64,000 bases of DNA, taken from assembly GCA_036874045.1 (NCBI GenBank), contig CM072335.1, positions 16,760,001-16,824,000 on the forward strand, in the 5' to 3' direction. A model generated the notes under the pieces. The model saw only the letters and a list, made by a program, of their open reading frames with translations. It ran no database searches and was not told the DNA's origin. The translations under genes were made by a program, and so were the position numbers. The stretch comes from Cymodocea nodosa (Eukaryota > Streptophyta > Magnoliopsida > Alismatales > Cymodoceaceae). Position 1 is the first letter of the stretch; the number at the start of each line of letters is the position of its first letter. Below, piece after piece: positions 46,398-59,977 of this stretch.

Positions 46398-48665
46398 TTA
46401 TCTATTCCTTGTAAGTATATCACTTATAGCATTACATATTTTATCTCCTAGATGCCTAATATCATTTCTGATGTTGTTGAGTACATCATCTAGGTCAGGA
46501 GGTAGCTAGGGTTGCTGTTCTGCTTGAACTGAATAACTTTGATGTTGTTATTGTTTTATATGGTCTGTACAATCAGGTTGTTGTTGTTGTCGTTGAGGTT
46601 GATGCAAGGCTTGAAATTTTTACAAATCTTTTATACTAAAAGCTCTCATGCCTTTAGTTTTAGAGGGCCAGTTGGATAAATTCAATTGGCTTGCAAGGAT
46701 TCTACATACAGCACCACCATAAAATAACTTTGAACTCATATGCTGTAGTTGAGAAGTAAAAACATCAAACCAATTGATTTAAATTTTATTTAGCAGACCA
46801 TAAGTAGCATATAAACAGCTTCTACTGACTTCCATATTGTGTCCGACTCTTTGAAATAAATTGGCATGCAATATATTTGCAATAAACCTTGCCTCTCCAT
46901 TCAGGTTTTCCATGAGTCTCATTTCAGAATATACATCTGGAATATTTGATAAGGACTGCATGTTCCATTCTAGTTGTCTAATCATGTCAAATCTGTTTGT
47001 AACAACACCTTCATTCTTTAATCCCAAAATTTCAAAAATTAATTCAGGAGACAATATTAACTCTTGTTTATTTATTTGAGTTTTCAGTATATTTTCAATC
47101 TTGACCAGATTGCTGTAAAAAGCTACAATAAGCTCTTTGTACTGCTTCCATTTCGTTCCAACTGGCAAGAATTGAATGAGGCCTTGATACTCAAATAAAT
47201 CTCTCATATCAATCAAATTTCTGAATTTTATTGGTCTAGCATATAGAATCTAACATGTAATCAGATTATTCTATTTCTACAATGCTTCCTCAGATCTAAA
47301 ATAAATTGAATTTCCTTGAATTTGTAATATTGTACATAAAGAAGGTGATACCTGAAGCCGTGATTCAGAATTTAATTCATTATCAGGAACTTCTTCTTCA
47401 AAATGAATGTCATGTTGTTCCTCTGTCAAAATATTTTCTTGAAGCTGCGTATGTACACTTGATTCTTCAACTTCAACAATGTAAGGAACATTTTCAATAT
47501 CTACCACATTCATTTGTTCAATTTCTATAGAAAATACAGAGTTCAAATTTTGCACAAATTCATCAGCCTGTGTATCTGTCTGTAATTTTTCAATTTGTGC
47601 AACAGATAGTTCCATTTGTACATGCTATGAATTCTTAGACTCTGCTTCTATAGATTCTAAAGAAGGCTGGTTGACATTTAGCTCTTTTGGAGTCTTAACT
47701 TTTTCAATATCTACTACTCTAGACAATTCAGCCTTTGAACTAGTTACTGCCTCAACATTGTCAATTATATCTGCAATAACTTGTTCAATGTCAAGTGCCT
47801 GATGCTCTGATTTTTCAATTTCTGCATCATTAGGACTTGTACTTATAGAAAAACTTGAGCTCATATTTGACTTGCATTTCTTCTCAAGTTTTCTAGCAAG
47901 AGAAAATAAAGTCTCATTATCATCATCAATTTCAGTATGCTTAAAACTGATGAGTTTATTAGATGCATTATAAGGTACAATGTCTAGACATACATTGTCC
48001 TTTGGAAATAAATGTTCATCTAATTGTCCTTGTCCAATAGACTTTATTTTTGTAGACATAATTTTTCTGATTTTTCTTCTTCTATAACATTTCTGTTTCT
48101 CTTCTACAAGTATTGCTGTTTTCTTTTCAAATTACTCCAGAAAAGTTTTCTACTTTAATTCTTCAAAGGCACTTTCTATTGCTATAGCCTTTCAAAGACT
48201 ATCAACTTTTCTTTTATCTACAGCAATATGTGATTCTACTTGTTTTGAATATAAAGGTGTAGGGATAGCTGATTCATGCTCTTCCTCAAATGCATATAGT
48301 CTTGTACCGTTTATAGGTGTTTGAGGAATTCTAGCTAATGTACCTACACCTTTTTCCAAATACTTTGCATATTGTTCGAGAAATGCAATCTCAACACATT
48401 TCATTCTGTATTCTCTATCAAATTTACTACGAATACCCATGTATGTAATATTTTCATCAGTATGTTGAAGCTCTTGTCTAACTTCATCTAGTCTACCTTG
48501 AGGAAAGAAGTAATCTCTATAAATTTCTGCTAACCTTTTGTCCACTCGAAGTATTTTCTTGAACCAAGTGTGTGGAACTTCATCTGTATCGATTTCTTTT
48601 CCTTTTGCATCTCCTCTGCTTTTGTCTTTTCCTCTGCCACGACCTTTGTAGAACTTGGAGACCAT
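46398..48665 (-). pseudogene. Env-like 3' ORF of TE-7, full span
   Basis: Starts MVSKFYKGRGRGKDKSRGD at 48665. A 159-codon open stretch covers the N-terminal domain (VPHTWFKKILRVDKRLAEIY, YFFPQG, ITYMGIRSKFDREYRMK, FEEEHESAIPTPLYS). It is followed by the basic helical stretch (about 48060-48160), the acidic linker (47280-48059), the conserved domain (FLPVGTKWKQYKELI, LSPELIFEILGLKNEG, HANLFQRVGHNMEVSRSC; about 46780-47216), a Gln-rich stretch (about 46560-46600) and the helical tail. Best-preserved N-terminal half of this ORF in the window. No hydrophobic anchor or signal peptide seen. About five interruptions. Confidence 0.78.
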
Positions 48666-50256
48666 CATCATAGGTTATAACAGCAACAAGTGGGAAAGAT
48701 TTGCAAACTAAGGTTTACGAATAACCTAAGTGCCCATGTAATAAGTGTTTAAATAGGGTTTCTAGGTGAATAACTCAACATGTATAAGTCGAGTTTTGAT
48801 TTCAAATGAGTATTGAATATAGTTTATTCAATCAAGGTACCCGAAAAATTCCAATGTAACTCGTTGAGTTAAATAACCTAACGAATAAAACACTATTTAG
48901 AGGTAGATTTACACATTACCTTATATAACATAACGTTCAGTTAGTACACTTAACAAAAACAAGTTTCAGATATTTTCAACTGAAACCTTTCGAAGACAAC
49001 ACACATGCTACACTTAACATTATCTTGAGAACATTGTAAACTATTCTAACATTCTCTTCTTATGAATCTAAAATAGTTTGTTTGTCTTTTTAAATTGTTT
49101 CATCAAGATTTTAAGAGGACTTTAATTCAGATTAACCAAGATTTGTATTCTGAATTATATTAATCTGTTTTGGACATTGTGAATCCTCCCCCTACAAATA
49201 TACTTCTTATATATTCAATAACATACAAAATACACTTGTATAACAATAGATGTTAAGTATAACTATAGTTTTAAATTTTCTTTTCAGAAATTTCCATTAT
49301 CATGAATTCATCAAAAATGATTTCTAGAATCAATTCCTACTGTATATGAATCAAAACACAACTTCGAACTCAATATGATTAATTCAAGGAGAATAAAAGA
49401 ATGTATCTCAAATAAATGTTTACAAAAGTACTAATGTTGATTCAATAAATCAGTAATCATATTGGTAGAAACTATATTCGATTCAAAGATATCTATAATT
49501 AAGGAAACACCTTTTTCTTTTTTTTTCAAAATGGTAAATATTCATAATTTTCTTTAAAAGTTAGTTTGAAAAGCTTGAATCATACAAGAGCTTTCTAATG
49601 TACCCGTGAAATGAGCTTTCAATCAACAATCCCAGATCTGATTAGGACCTTAGGTTGCCAGATTTAAAGAATCCTTTTTCAGGACAACAATCCTTACATA
49701 CCTATCTGCTCAAGTACAAAAGGCTCGTGATCAAACTGATCAATAAATTCTCAAAGATTTTCACTTTGTAAGCACTTTTCATTTTAAGCATAGTATATAT
49801 GTATTCCATTAATACAGATGCAATAAAACACAAATCTCATACAATTTTTACTTCTATGATTTTACTGAAAATATGAATAAGTTTCAATAAGCTTATACTT
49901 TTGATTAACAGTTTAAGATGAGTTACATATAAATTATTCTACAAGTTTAACCAATCAAGTCAAATTCATGCATGATCATATGCACTTTCCTCGATTTAAA
50001 GAAAACACTTAATCAAAATTTCAGAATTTTAGAAGTATTTAATGTTTTTCATTTACACTTCCACTTAAAATCATGAAAATCATTAAAATTGATAACTTAC
50101 TTAAAATCAATAAGATACTACTATGATTTTACAATAAATACATAGTATCTTAAGTAGTAGTTTAGATATTACTTAGATATTTATGATAAGTATATAATAT
50201 CTATGAGGTGAACAACATCATCAATAATATTTATCTTTTTATGGAGTCTAAGCATT
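48666..50256 (-). other. Post-pol spacer of TE-7
   Basis: About 1.6 kb without coding signal. PPT-like block CCTCCCCCT on plus (about 49185-49193). Near the env-like start it keeps the TATA-like block (GTTTAAATAGGGTTT on plus, about 48748) and the LTR-type motif AACTCGTTGAGTT (48858-48870). Confidence 0.82.
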
Positions 50257-52620
50257 TTACACATTACATAGCCTACAAATACCCAAATTTAATCTTATGT
50301 TGTAGAATGTATTTTCGTCTAGAGGTTTTGTAAATATATCAGCTAATTGATTTTTACAAGACACAAATTCTAATTTAATTTTTCCCTTAATTACGTTATC
50401 TCTTAGAAAATGATGTCTAGCCTCTATATGCTTTGCTCTGGAATGAAATACAGGATTTTTGGAAAGATTTATTGCAGAACTATTGTCACAATAAATCTCA
50501 GTTATATCATAAGATAATCCAAAATCTTCAAAAGTTTGCCTTATCCACAGAATCTGAGTGCGACACAATGCAGCAGCAACATATTCAACTTCTGTAGTAG
50601 AAAGTGCTACACAATTTTGCTTTTTACTAAACCATGACACCAAATTATTTCCCAATAATTAACAAGTGCCACTGGTACTCTTCCTATCAGATTTAGATCC
50701 TGCATAATCAACATTAGTATATCTTATAAGATCTATTGAACTATCCTTAGAATAATACAGTCCAAAATTTTTAGTTCCTTATATATATCTAAATATTCTT
50801 TTAACTACAATTGAGTGTGATTCTTTAGGATTAGATTGAAATCTAGCACAAACACACACAACAAACATAATATCAGGTCTACTAGTAGTCAAATAAAGTA
50901 AAGAACCAATCATACTTCTGTATTTTCTTTGATCTATTGATTTTCCTATGTCATCAATATCTAACTTTAAAGAAGTACTCATAGGAGTTCCTCGAATCCT
51001 TATCATTAAAATTAAATTTCTTAAGCATTTCATGTGCATATTTTTCCTGATTTAAAAATAGACCTTTATCCATTTGCTTAATTTGAAGTCCTAGAAAATA
51101 TGAAAGTTCTCCTATCATACTCATTTCAAACTAACTAGTCATCTCTTTAGAAAATATTTTTATCAGTTTATCAGAAGTTGCTCCAAAGATCATATCATCC
51201 ACATATATTTGAACAACAATCTGATATTTACCATTTCTCTTGATAAATTGAGTATGATCCACTTTTCCCATGATATAACCTTGTTCTATTAAAAAAGTAG
51301 ATAATCTTTCATACCATGATCTAGGTGTTTGCTTCAAACCATATAAGGCTTTCTTCAATTTATACACAAAGTTAGGATTTTCAATATCTTCAAATCCAGG
51401 TGGTTGTTTTACATAGACTTCTTCATTAATTAAACCATTTAGAAATGCACTCTTTACATCCATTTGATATAATTTAAAATCCATATAACAAGCATAGGCC
51501 AATAATATTCTAATACTTTCTAACCTAGCCACAGGAGCAAATGTTTCATCATAATCTAGTCCTTCTTCCTGTGTATACCCTTGTGCAACTAATCTAGCTT
51601 TGTTTCTTATAACTTGACCAGTTTCATTAGTTTTGTTTCTAAATATCCACTTTGTACCTATTATGTATTGATTTTCTAGTGGAGAGACTAATTCCCAAAC
51701 ATCATTTCTGATGAATTGATTTAGTTCTTCTTGCATTGCCACTATCCAATTTTCATTAGATAATTCTTCTTGTATATTCCTTGGTTCCACCATAGAAACA
51801 AACATACACATACTATTTAAATTTACTGAAGCTCTAGTTTTAACTCCCTAATTAATATTACCAATGACTTGAGTAATGGGATGTGATGAAGAATAACGCC
51901 AATTTCTCTGATTTTCCTCAATATTCTCATCAACATCTGAAGGTCCATCACTTTCATCATTAGTTTGATCATTTAAGTTCATATTTTTGATTTTCTCAGA
52001 TAAATCTTCAATCTCTCTATTGATCTCTAACTCTTTTGGAAAATTGATCATATCATCATTATCAACTTTAGATTGAGATTCTCTAAAAGAATTTTCATTG
52101 AAGCTTACATGGAGGGTTTCTTCAATAGTCCTAGAAGTCTTGTTATATACTCTATAGGCTTTACTTCTAGTAGAATAACCTACAAAAATTTCTTCATCCA
52201 CTTTGGCTTGAAATTTATCCCTTTTATCCTTAGTATTAAGAATAAAACACTTGCAGCCAAATGGTTTCATATAGGAAATATTTGGAACTCTATTAAACAT
52301 AATTTCAAAAGGAGTTTTATTAACACGAGGTCTCAAGTGACTTCTGTTAATAACATAACAAGCTGTATTCACTACTTCAGCCCAAAGATTTTGAGGTAAC
52401 TTATGTTCATTCAACATAGTTCTGGCCATTTCTTGAAGTCATCTATTCTTTCTCTCAACAACACCATTTTGAGAAGGTGCTCTTGGAAAAGAAAATCTAT
52501 GATCAATGCCATGCTCACTACAATAATTATCCATTCGATCATTATCAAATTCCGTACCATGATCACTCCTAAGTTTTTGAACAGAGACACTTTGTTCATT
52601 TTGAACAAAATTGCAAAACA
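50257..52620 (-). pseudogene. pol: pol of TE-7 (integrase to RNase H)
   Basis: From right to left: integrase core (RSDHGTEFDNDRMD about 52545-52590, NGVVERKNR about 52440-52470), FGCKCFILNTKDKRDKF and YSTRSKAYRVYN (about 52130-52270), RT with [57 protein letters not shown] and [11 protein letters not shown] (about 51180-51660), and RNase H ending LGICRLCNV at 50257. The rest of the integrase continues after TE-8. About five interruptions. Confidence 0.9.
52616..52620. repeat. Target site duplication of TE-8 (left)
   Basis: AAACA directly before the 5' LTR; its partner is at 59978-59982. Five bases is the usual copia duplication length. Confidence 0.95.
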
Positions 52621-54060
52621 TGTTAGGACCCTAGTATTTTGATAATGCAAAAACCTATGTGAGGAAACATATTGTATTTCAAAATGAAGACAATGTAGCT
52701 AAAGATTAGAAGGTAGATAAACAGAATCAGGTAGTTCAGAATTTACTACTATAAAGCTATAAGAAAATTGGATAGTTACCAAGCCAAGTATCTAGAAGAA
52801 AGTTAATTTTCGATAAGTTATAGGCTTAAGTATCCGAAGAGTAAAGCAGCAGAAATACCATCGGATAGATAGAAGAATAACTATCCGAATTTATAAAGCT
52901 TTTGGAGAGTTAAATGACCGGACAATTAAGAAAGATTGAATGATCGGAGAGTTAAGGAGTTAACTATCTGGAAGCTAAAGGAGTTTTCAATAAGTTAGAA
53001 AAGCTAACTATTTGAAACTTAAGTTATTCAATTACCCATGTGCAAAAATCCAAAACAAAAGACTTAAGTGATTTTTCAGTGAGTTAGAAAGCTAACTATC
53101 CGAAAAATAAGAATTTTTGGAAGGTTACAGACTTATCTATTCGAAAACTCAAGTTATTCTTTTATGCACGTGCTGAAATAAGAAAGTAGTTGGAAACTTA
53201 AAGAGAAGGATTTTGGAGGGTTACTATAGCTAACTATCCGACAGTCAAAGGATAGGTCGGTAAGTTACAATTACAATTATCTGATCAGGTGACAACTCTT
53301 TGTATGATCTGAAATCCTACATGGCAGAAAGACTTAAGTGATTTTTTAATGAGTTAAAGATGTTCTTCGATGAATTACACATATAACCATCTGAAAATCA
53401 AAGGGAATCAGAAGGTTGCTTATTGAACATCAGACATAATGGTAACTTACTATTTTTGGGACTACTACATATCTAGTACAGTAGAAAACATCCGTTGGAA
53501 GTAAATATGTTCGTTACACTTCTTGATATATATATGAGAAGTAAAGAGAAGATAAAACTAACGAAAATATCATATTGTGAGCTACACAAAAATTCCAGAT
53601 ACACTCTCAAGGTAGCAACATTCAAGAATACTCTTCAAGAGTCACTATAGTAGAAAAGCTCCCTGTGCATAAACTTTGATAAAAAGTTCAAGTTGTTGGT
53701 TCGTGAGTTTCAACTTGAAAACTCATTGTTGGTTGAGAGCTTCAACCTAAAAGCTCGAAGAAAGGTTGGTTATTGAGCTTATACCTGAAAGCTCTAAGTA
53801 TTGGTTCTTGCTTTAACTTGAAAGCAAGTGCTGTAAGTACTTGTTTACTTAGTGGAGCCCAAGTGTATCTTAGGGGTGGACTAGCTGAGTTGGTGAACCA
53901 CCTAAAATTTGCCTTGTGTTTTCTTTCTTTCTTCTGTTTAACTTTGAGTTAATTTATTTCATCTCCTCACTTTTAAAATCAGTCAATTCTAAATTAAAAG
54001 AAGTAAAATTTACACACTTCACCATTCACCCCCCCTCTAGTGAGCCTATTGATCCTAACA
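52621..54060 (+). repeat. 5' LTR of TE-8
   Basis: 1440 bp, TGTTAGGACCC to GATCCTAACA. It carries many TAACTATCCGAA / GGTAAGTTA-type short repeats through U3 and a TATA-like TATATATA at about 53527-53534. The 3' end (ATTCACCCCCCCTCTAGTGA) resembles the end of the family A LTRs. Confidence 0.95.
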
Positions 54061-54061
54061 A

Positions 54062-54074
54062 TTGGTTTCAGAGC
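54062..54074 (+). promoter_or_regulatory. Primer binding site of TE-8
   Basis: TTGGTTTCAGAGC one base after the LTR; a variant of the initiator-Met tRNA complement (TGGTATCAGAGC) with one difference in the 12-base core. Confidence 0.88.
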
Positions 54075-54111
54075 TCGGTTAATCCGTTATAAGATTTAAC
54101 CATCTGGATTT

Positions 54112-55100
54112 ATGGCTCAATTTGTTGAGGAACAAAACATCCACAGACCTCCTCTATTCGATGGTTCCAATTATAATTATTGGAAGAATAGAATGGAGTG
54201 TTTCCTTAGGAGTTCTGATGTAAAACTCTAGAAGATTGTTATTCTTGGAACTACACTTCCAACCAGTAATGTGATGGACTGGTCTGAGGAGGATGAGAGA
54301 ATCATCCAGTTGGATGCTAGAGGGCTGAATGCTATATACTATGCACTAACTGCTGAATAATATAACAAAGTTTCTGCATGTAAGTCTGCACATGAGGCTT
54401 GGAAAATCCTTCAAGTGACTCATGAAGGTACAAGCCAAGTGAAGGATACTAAAATTAGCATTCTGTTGAGAAAACTAGAATTGTTTAAAATGGATGATAA
54501 TGAAAACATAACTGAAATATTTTCAAGATTCACTGAAATTATTAACAGTCTAAAAGGCCTGGAAAAGGAATTTTCTTCTCGTGAATAGGTAGAGAAGATC
54601 TTGAGAAGTTTAACCATCGAGTGGAAACATAAATCTACCTCTATCCAAGATTCCAAGGATCTCAACAATTACATAGTTGAAGAACTATTGGGCAATCTTT
54701 TGGCCCACAAAGTTCAAATGAAAGACTGGAAGGAACAAGAGGGAATAGTTGAAAAGAAAGCTGAAAAGAAAAAGGAAATTACATTTCGTTCAACTGAAGA
54801 AGCTCTAAGTTTAGATGATGATGAGATCATGTTGCTAGCAAGGAACTTCAGGAAGTTCGTGAAGAAAAAGAATAAGACCAGCTCCTCCAAAAGAACTATT
54901 CCCACATGCTTCAAATGCAAAAGACAAGGACATATACAGACCTTTTGTTCATTGCAAACAAAAGAAGAGCAATCAGAAAGGAAGAAAAGGTGGAAGAACA
55001 AAAAGAAAATGGCACTCAAAGCTACTTGGGATGATAGTAGCTCATCGACAACTCTTCAGACTCCGAAAGTGAAGCTGCAGCAAATGTGTGCTTTGCAACT
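54112..55100 (+). pseudogene. gag: gag of TE-8
   Basis: Starts at ATG 54112 (MAQFVEEQNIHRPPLFDGSNY). The copia gag domain includes YWKNRMECFLRS and HEGTSQVKDTKI. A Lys/Glu-rich stretch follows, then a CCHC zinc knuckle CFKCKRQGHIQTFC at 54907-54948, then a short basic tail. Compared with family A the gag is compact and lacks the long coiled coil. A few interruptions. Confidence 0.87.
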
Positions 55101-58100
55101 CAAGAGGATGACAAGGAGGTCCAAGCACGTACAACAAAATGGATTGTGGACAGTGGATGCTCAAAGCACATGACACGTAAGAAAATATTTCTTGATTCTG
55201 TTAAAAGTTTAAGTTCAGGATCTGTTAAGTTTGGAAATAATGAAAAGTGTAAAATAACTGCAATAGGAAATATTACATTTGAAAATGGTATAATTGAGAA
55301 TGTCTTGCATGTCAATAGATTAAAACAAAATTTATTAAGTGTAGGACACTTATGTGATAAAGGTTATACAGTTTCTTTTACTACTGAAAATTGTCACATT
55401 ATTGATCCAACTACAAATGAAATAAAATTTACTGGTATTAGAAATTGCTCAATTTATACATTAAACTTTCCATGTGAAAATTCTGCAAGCAATTCTTGTT
55501 TGGTAGCATCTAGTGAAGATGATTGGTTGTAGCATAAAAGACTTGGTCACGTCAGTATGAAGACTCTCAGAAAATTATCCAAAGGTGATCTTGTTAGGGG
55601 ACTGCCTAAACTTACATTTAAGAAAGATAGGGTGTGTAGTGATTGTATGCTAAGGAAGCAGAAGAGAACTTCTCTTCATAGCAAAAATGAATTTACCACC
55701 AAAAGGCCATTGGAACTGTTACATCTAGATTTGTTTGGCCCATCTCAAGTATCAAGTCTTGGGGGTCGAAAATATACCTTTGTTATTGTTGATGATTTCT
55801 CTAGATTAACTTGGGTAATATTTTTGACACATAAAAATGAAACTTGCAATGAGTTTAGAAACTTTTGCACAAGAGTTAAAAATCAGAAGGAACTAACAGT
55901 GAAGAAAATCAGAAGTGATCATGGAGGAGAATTTGAAAATTATGAATTTAAAAATCTTTGCAATTCATTTGGAATCCTACATGAATTCTCTTGTCCTAGA
56001 ACTGCAGCTCAAAATAGAGTTATGGAAAGGAAAAATAGGACATTGCAAGAAATGGCTAGAACTATGTTGAATGTCATTGATCTACTAAAATTTCTCTGGG
56101 CTGAAGCTATAGGAATAGCTTGTAACATTTCTAGTAGAACTCACATCAGATCTATGATGAATAAGACACCATTTGAAATTTGGTTTGATAAGACTCTAAA
56201 TGTTGGTTACTTTAAGACATTTGGATGCAAATGCTTTGTCTTAAACACTGGAAATGCTAAAGACAAGTTTGATGCAAAGTTTGAACCTACCATACTTGTT
56301 GGATACTCATCTAGAAGCAAAGCTTACAGAGTATATTTTGCCAAAGACAAAAGAGTAGAAGAAAGCATAAACATTCAGTTTGATGAAGAATTGATACAGA
56401 AGTTCAGAAATTTGAAGATTCACAGTGAAAGTGATAATGAAAGCTTTGAAAAAGATAATTGCAAGCAGAAACTCAAATCCCAAGCTTCAGATCAGAATCA
56501 TAACAGTTGGAAGTTCAGATCTGATCATCCCGTGGAACAAATAATTGGAAATATAACTAGAGGGGTACAAACTTGAAGCAAAGCACAAGATATTTGTAAT
56601 TTTTGTGCATTTGTGTCAAAAATAGAGCCAAAATCAGTAGATGAAGCTTGTAAGGATACTTACTGGACAATGGCTATGCAGGAAGAATTAAATTAGTTCC
56701 AAAAAAACAATCTCTAGGAACTAGTGGAAAAACCTGTAGGAAAATCCATCATTGGAACTTAATGGATTTTCAAAAATAAATTAGATAAAGAAGGAAACAT
56801 ACTTAGAAATAAATCTCGACTAGTTGCACAAGGCTATAATCAGTAAGAAGGTATTGACTATGAAGAAACTTTTGCACCTGTAGCCAGAATAGAAGCTATC
56901 AGAATGTTGATTGCTTTTGCAAGTAGTATGAAAATAAAATTGTTTCAAATGGATGTGAAAAGTGCCTTTTTAAATGGAGAAATTCAGGAAGAAGTTTTTG
57001 TTAAACAACCTCCCGGATTTGAAGATGAAGTCAAGCTAGATCATGTCTACAAACTAAGAAAGGCTTTATATGGTCTAAAACAGGCACTTAGGGCTTGGTA
57101 TGAGAAATTGAAAAAGTTCTTAACTGAAAATAATATCTCTATAGGCAAAGTGGACAGCACTTTGTTTATCAAAACTTTTGATTTGCACATTTTGATTGTA
57201 CATATATATGTTGATGATATAGTTTTTGGAGCCACTTCAGAAAAACTCTATCATGGATTTCAAAATTTGATGAAAAATAAATTTGAAATGAGCATGATGG
57301 AAGAATTGAAGTTTTTCTTAGGCTTATAGATCCATCAAGTGCAAAATGGCATCTTTGTCAACTAAGAGAAATACTGCAAAAAGATGTTGAAGAAATTTAG
57401 TTATGAAAATATCAAATCTGCAAATACTCCAATGAGTTCAAACATTAAACTTGAAATGGATAATTCAAGTGTTGTAGTAGATCAAAAGAAATATAGATGT
57501 ATGATTGGATCCCTGTTGTATCTTTCAGCAAGCAAGCCAGATATTATGTTCAGTGTATGCTTGTGTACTAGATTTCAAGCATCACCCAAGGAATCTCACT
57601 TGAAATCAGTCAAAAGAATTTTCAAATATCTACAAGGCACCAAAGATTTCAGATTATTCTACTCAACTAACAGTAATCTAATGTTAATAGGCTATAGTGA
57701 TGTAGATTATGCAGGCAGCAGATCTGACAAAAAAAGTACTAGTGACACATGCCAACTACTTGAAAATTCATTAATCTCTTGGTTCAATAGGAAACAAAAT
57801 TGTATTGCAGCAAGTCTGTGTTGTGCTCAAATTCTTTGGATGCAACAAACTTTAGCAGACTATAGACTAAAATTCAGAATACAATTATATTTTGTGATAA
57901 TAGCAGTGCAATAAGTTTATCTAAGAATACAATACTTCATTCCAGAGCCAAGCATATCGAGATCAAACACCATTTTCTAAGAGATCATGTGGAAAAAGGG
58001 AACATCTCACTCAAGTATGTTCCAACAGAAAATCAACTTGCAGATATTTTCACAAAACCCTTAAATGAAGCAACCTTTAATCATATTAGAAGAAATCTAG

Positions 58101-58126
58101 GCATATGTTCATTACATGATCTGTAA
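55101..58126 (+). pseudogene. pol: pol of TE-8
   Basis: Protease motif KWIVDSGCSKHMT at about 55137-55175. Zinc site RLGHVSMKTLRKL ... VCSDCMLRKQ (about 55540-55660). Integrase core LLHLDLFGPSQVSSLGG (about 55718), RSDHGGEFENYEF (about 55912) and ERKNRTLQEMARTML (about 56023-56070). Sirevirus block FGCKCFVLNT and GYSSRSKAYRVYF (about 56220-56340). RT with [31 protein letters not shown] and IYVDDIVFGAT (about 57205-57237). RNase H with YSDVDYAGSRSD and KHHFLRDHVEKGN, ending LGICSLHDL with a stop at 58124-58126. Gag and pol appear to share one long frame in this family. About eight interruptions. Confidence 0.92.
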
Positions 58127-58544
58127 ATGCTTTCATTTATTATTCCTCAAGCTCACCATATGGGAGCTTGCTTTCTGCTAACATGTACTCGTGCAAGACA
58201 TATTAGATATCAGTTTTATAGTTTTACAGATATCAGTCACCTTTTTATATAATGACAAAAAGGGGGAGAAGATTATGGCAATTGGAAAAGAATATGGAAA
58301 ACTTACAGTATTTCCAGCACAGATAGAAAGAGAAGTATTAAAAGGGGGAAGAAAATCCCAACACATAGACAGGGGGAGAAGACTGCACTCAGTTAGGGGG
58401 AGGAATTAACTTCCCTTCATTATATTCCTTGTAAGTCATTGCCTTACTTAGTTTCTGTGTGACTGAATGTATAGAAACAATCTAGGGAGTGAAATACATG
58501 TAAATAAATGTAAAGGATTTTGTCATTATCAAAAAGGGGGAGAT
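58127..58544 (+). other. 3' UTR of TE-8 with five PPT-like blocks
   Basis: Non-coding. Purine blocks with a G-run lie at about 58256-58270 (AAAAAGGGGGAGAA), 58340-58352 (AAAAGGGGGAAG), 58371-58380 (AGGGGGAGAA), 58394-58403 (TAGGGGGAGG) and finally 58530-58544 next to the LTR. Serial PPT copies between pol and LTR are a known Sirevirus signature; only the last should prime plus-strand synthesis. Confidence 0.92.
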
Positions 58545-59977
58545 TGTTAGGACCCTAGTATTTTGATAATGCAAAAACTTGTGTGAGGAAACATATTGTA
58601 TTTCAAAATAAAGACAGTGCAGCTAAAGATTAGAAGGCAGATAAACAGAATCAGGTAGTTCAAAATTTACTACTATAAAACTACAAGAAAATCGGATAGT
58701 TACCAAGCCAAGTATCTGGAAGAAAGTTAATTTTCGGTAAGTTACAGGCTTAAGTATCCAAATAGTAAAGTAGGAAAAATACTATCAGACAAATAGAAGA
58801 ATAACTATCCAAATTTACAAAGCCTTCGAAGAGTTAAATGATCACACAATTAAGAAAGATTGAATGATCGGAGAGTTAAGAAGTTCAATATCCGGAAGCT
58901 AAAGGAGTTTTCGGTAAGTTAGAAAAGCTAACTATCCGAAACTTAGGTCATTCAATTACCCACATGCAGAAATCCAGAACAAAAGACTTAAGTGATTTTT
59001 CAGTGAGTTAGAAAGCTAACTATCTGAAAAACAGGAATTTTTGGAAGGTTATAGATTTATCTATCAGAAAACTCAAGTTATTCTTTTATGCACGTGTTGA
59101 AATAAGAAAGTAGTTGGAAACTTAAAGAGAAGGATTTCAGAGGGTTACTATAGCTAACTATCCGACAGTCAAAGGATAGGTCGGTAAGTTACAGTTACAA
59201 TTATCCGATCGGGTGACAACTCTTTGTACGATCTGAAATCCTACATGGCAGAAAGACTTAAGTGATTTTTTGGTGAGTTAAAGATGTTCTTCAATGAGTT
59301 ACACATATAACCCTCCAAAACTCAAAGGGAATCGAAAGGTTGCTTACTAAACATTAGATAGAATGGTAACTTACTATTTTTGGGATTGCTCTAGTACAGT
59401 AGAAAACATCTGTTGGAAGTAAATATGTTCATTACACTTCTTGATATATATATGAGAAGTAAAGAGAAGATAAAACTAACGAAAATATCATACTGTGAGC
59501 TACACAAAAATTCCAGATACACTCTCAAGGCAGCAACATTCAAAATACTCTTCAAGAGTCACTACAGTAGAAAAACTCCCTATGCATAAACTCTGATAAA
59601 AAGTTCAAGCTGTTGGTTCATGAGTTTCAACCTGAAAACTCATTGTTAGTTGAGAGCTTCAACCTGAAAGCTCGAAGAAAGGTTGGTTATTGAGCTTATA
59701 CCTGAAAGATCTAAGTGTTGGTTCTTGCTTCAACCTAAAAGTAAGTGTTGTAAGTACTTGTTTACTTAGTGGAGCCCAAGTGTATCTTGGGGGTGGACTA
59801 GCCGAGATGGTGAACCACCTAAAATTTGCCTTGTGTTCTGTTTCTTTCTTCTATTTATCTTTGAGTTAATTTATTTCATCTCCTCACTTTTAAAATTAGT
59901 CAATTCTAAATTAAAAGAAGTAAAATTTACACACTTCACCATTCACCCCCTTTCTAGTGAGCCTATCGATCCTAACA
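58545..59977 (+). repeat. 3' LTR of TE-8
   Basis: 1433 bp, same ends as the 5' LTR. TATA-like TATATATA at about 59445-59452. Differences from the 5' copy are mostly C/T and A/G, as expected for methylated plant repeats. Followed by the target duplicate AAACA. Confidence 0.95.

Larger units (their letters stand above)
52621..59977 (+). mobile_element. TE-8: family B Sirevirus with both LTRs
   Basis: The only copy here with both LTRs: 52621-54060 and 58545-59977, total 7357 bp. The target duplication AAACA (52616-52620 and 59978-59982) is perfect, and the two flanks rejoin as TE-7 integrase sequence, which proves insertion into TE-7. Internal order: primer site, gag, protease, integrase, RT, RNase H, 3' UTR with multiple PPT-like blocks; no 3' ORF. 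LTR-LTR differences counted by eye in three stretches are about 6-9%, mostly transitions. At a conventional plant LTR rate (1.3e-8 per site per year) that is very roughly 2-4 million years. About ten breaks in the coding region. Confidence 0.95.

Noticed and set aside
46398-48665. A true viral-type envelope glycoprotein
   Set aside because: No signal peptide, no cysteine-rich ectodomain pattern and no membrane anchor visible; the name env-like reflects position only.
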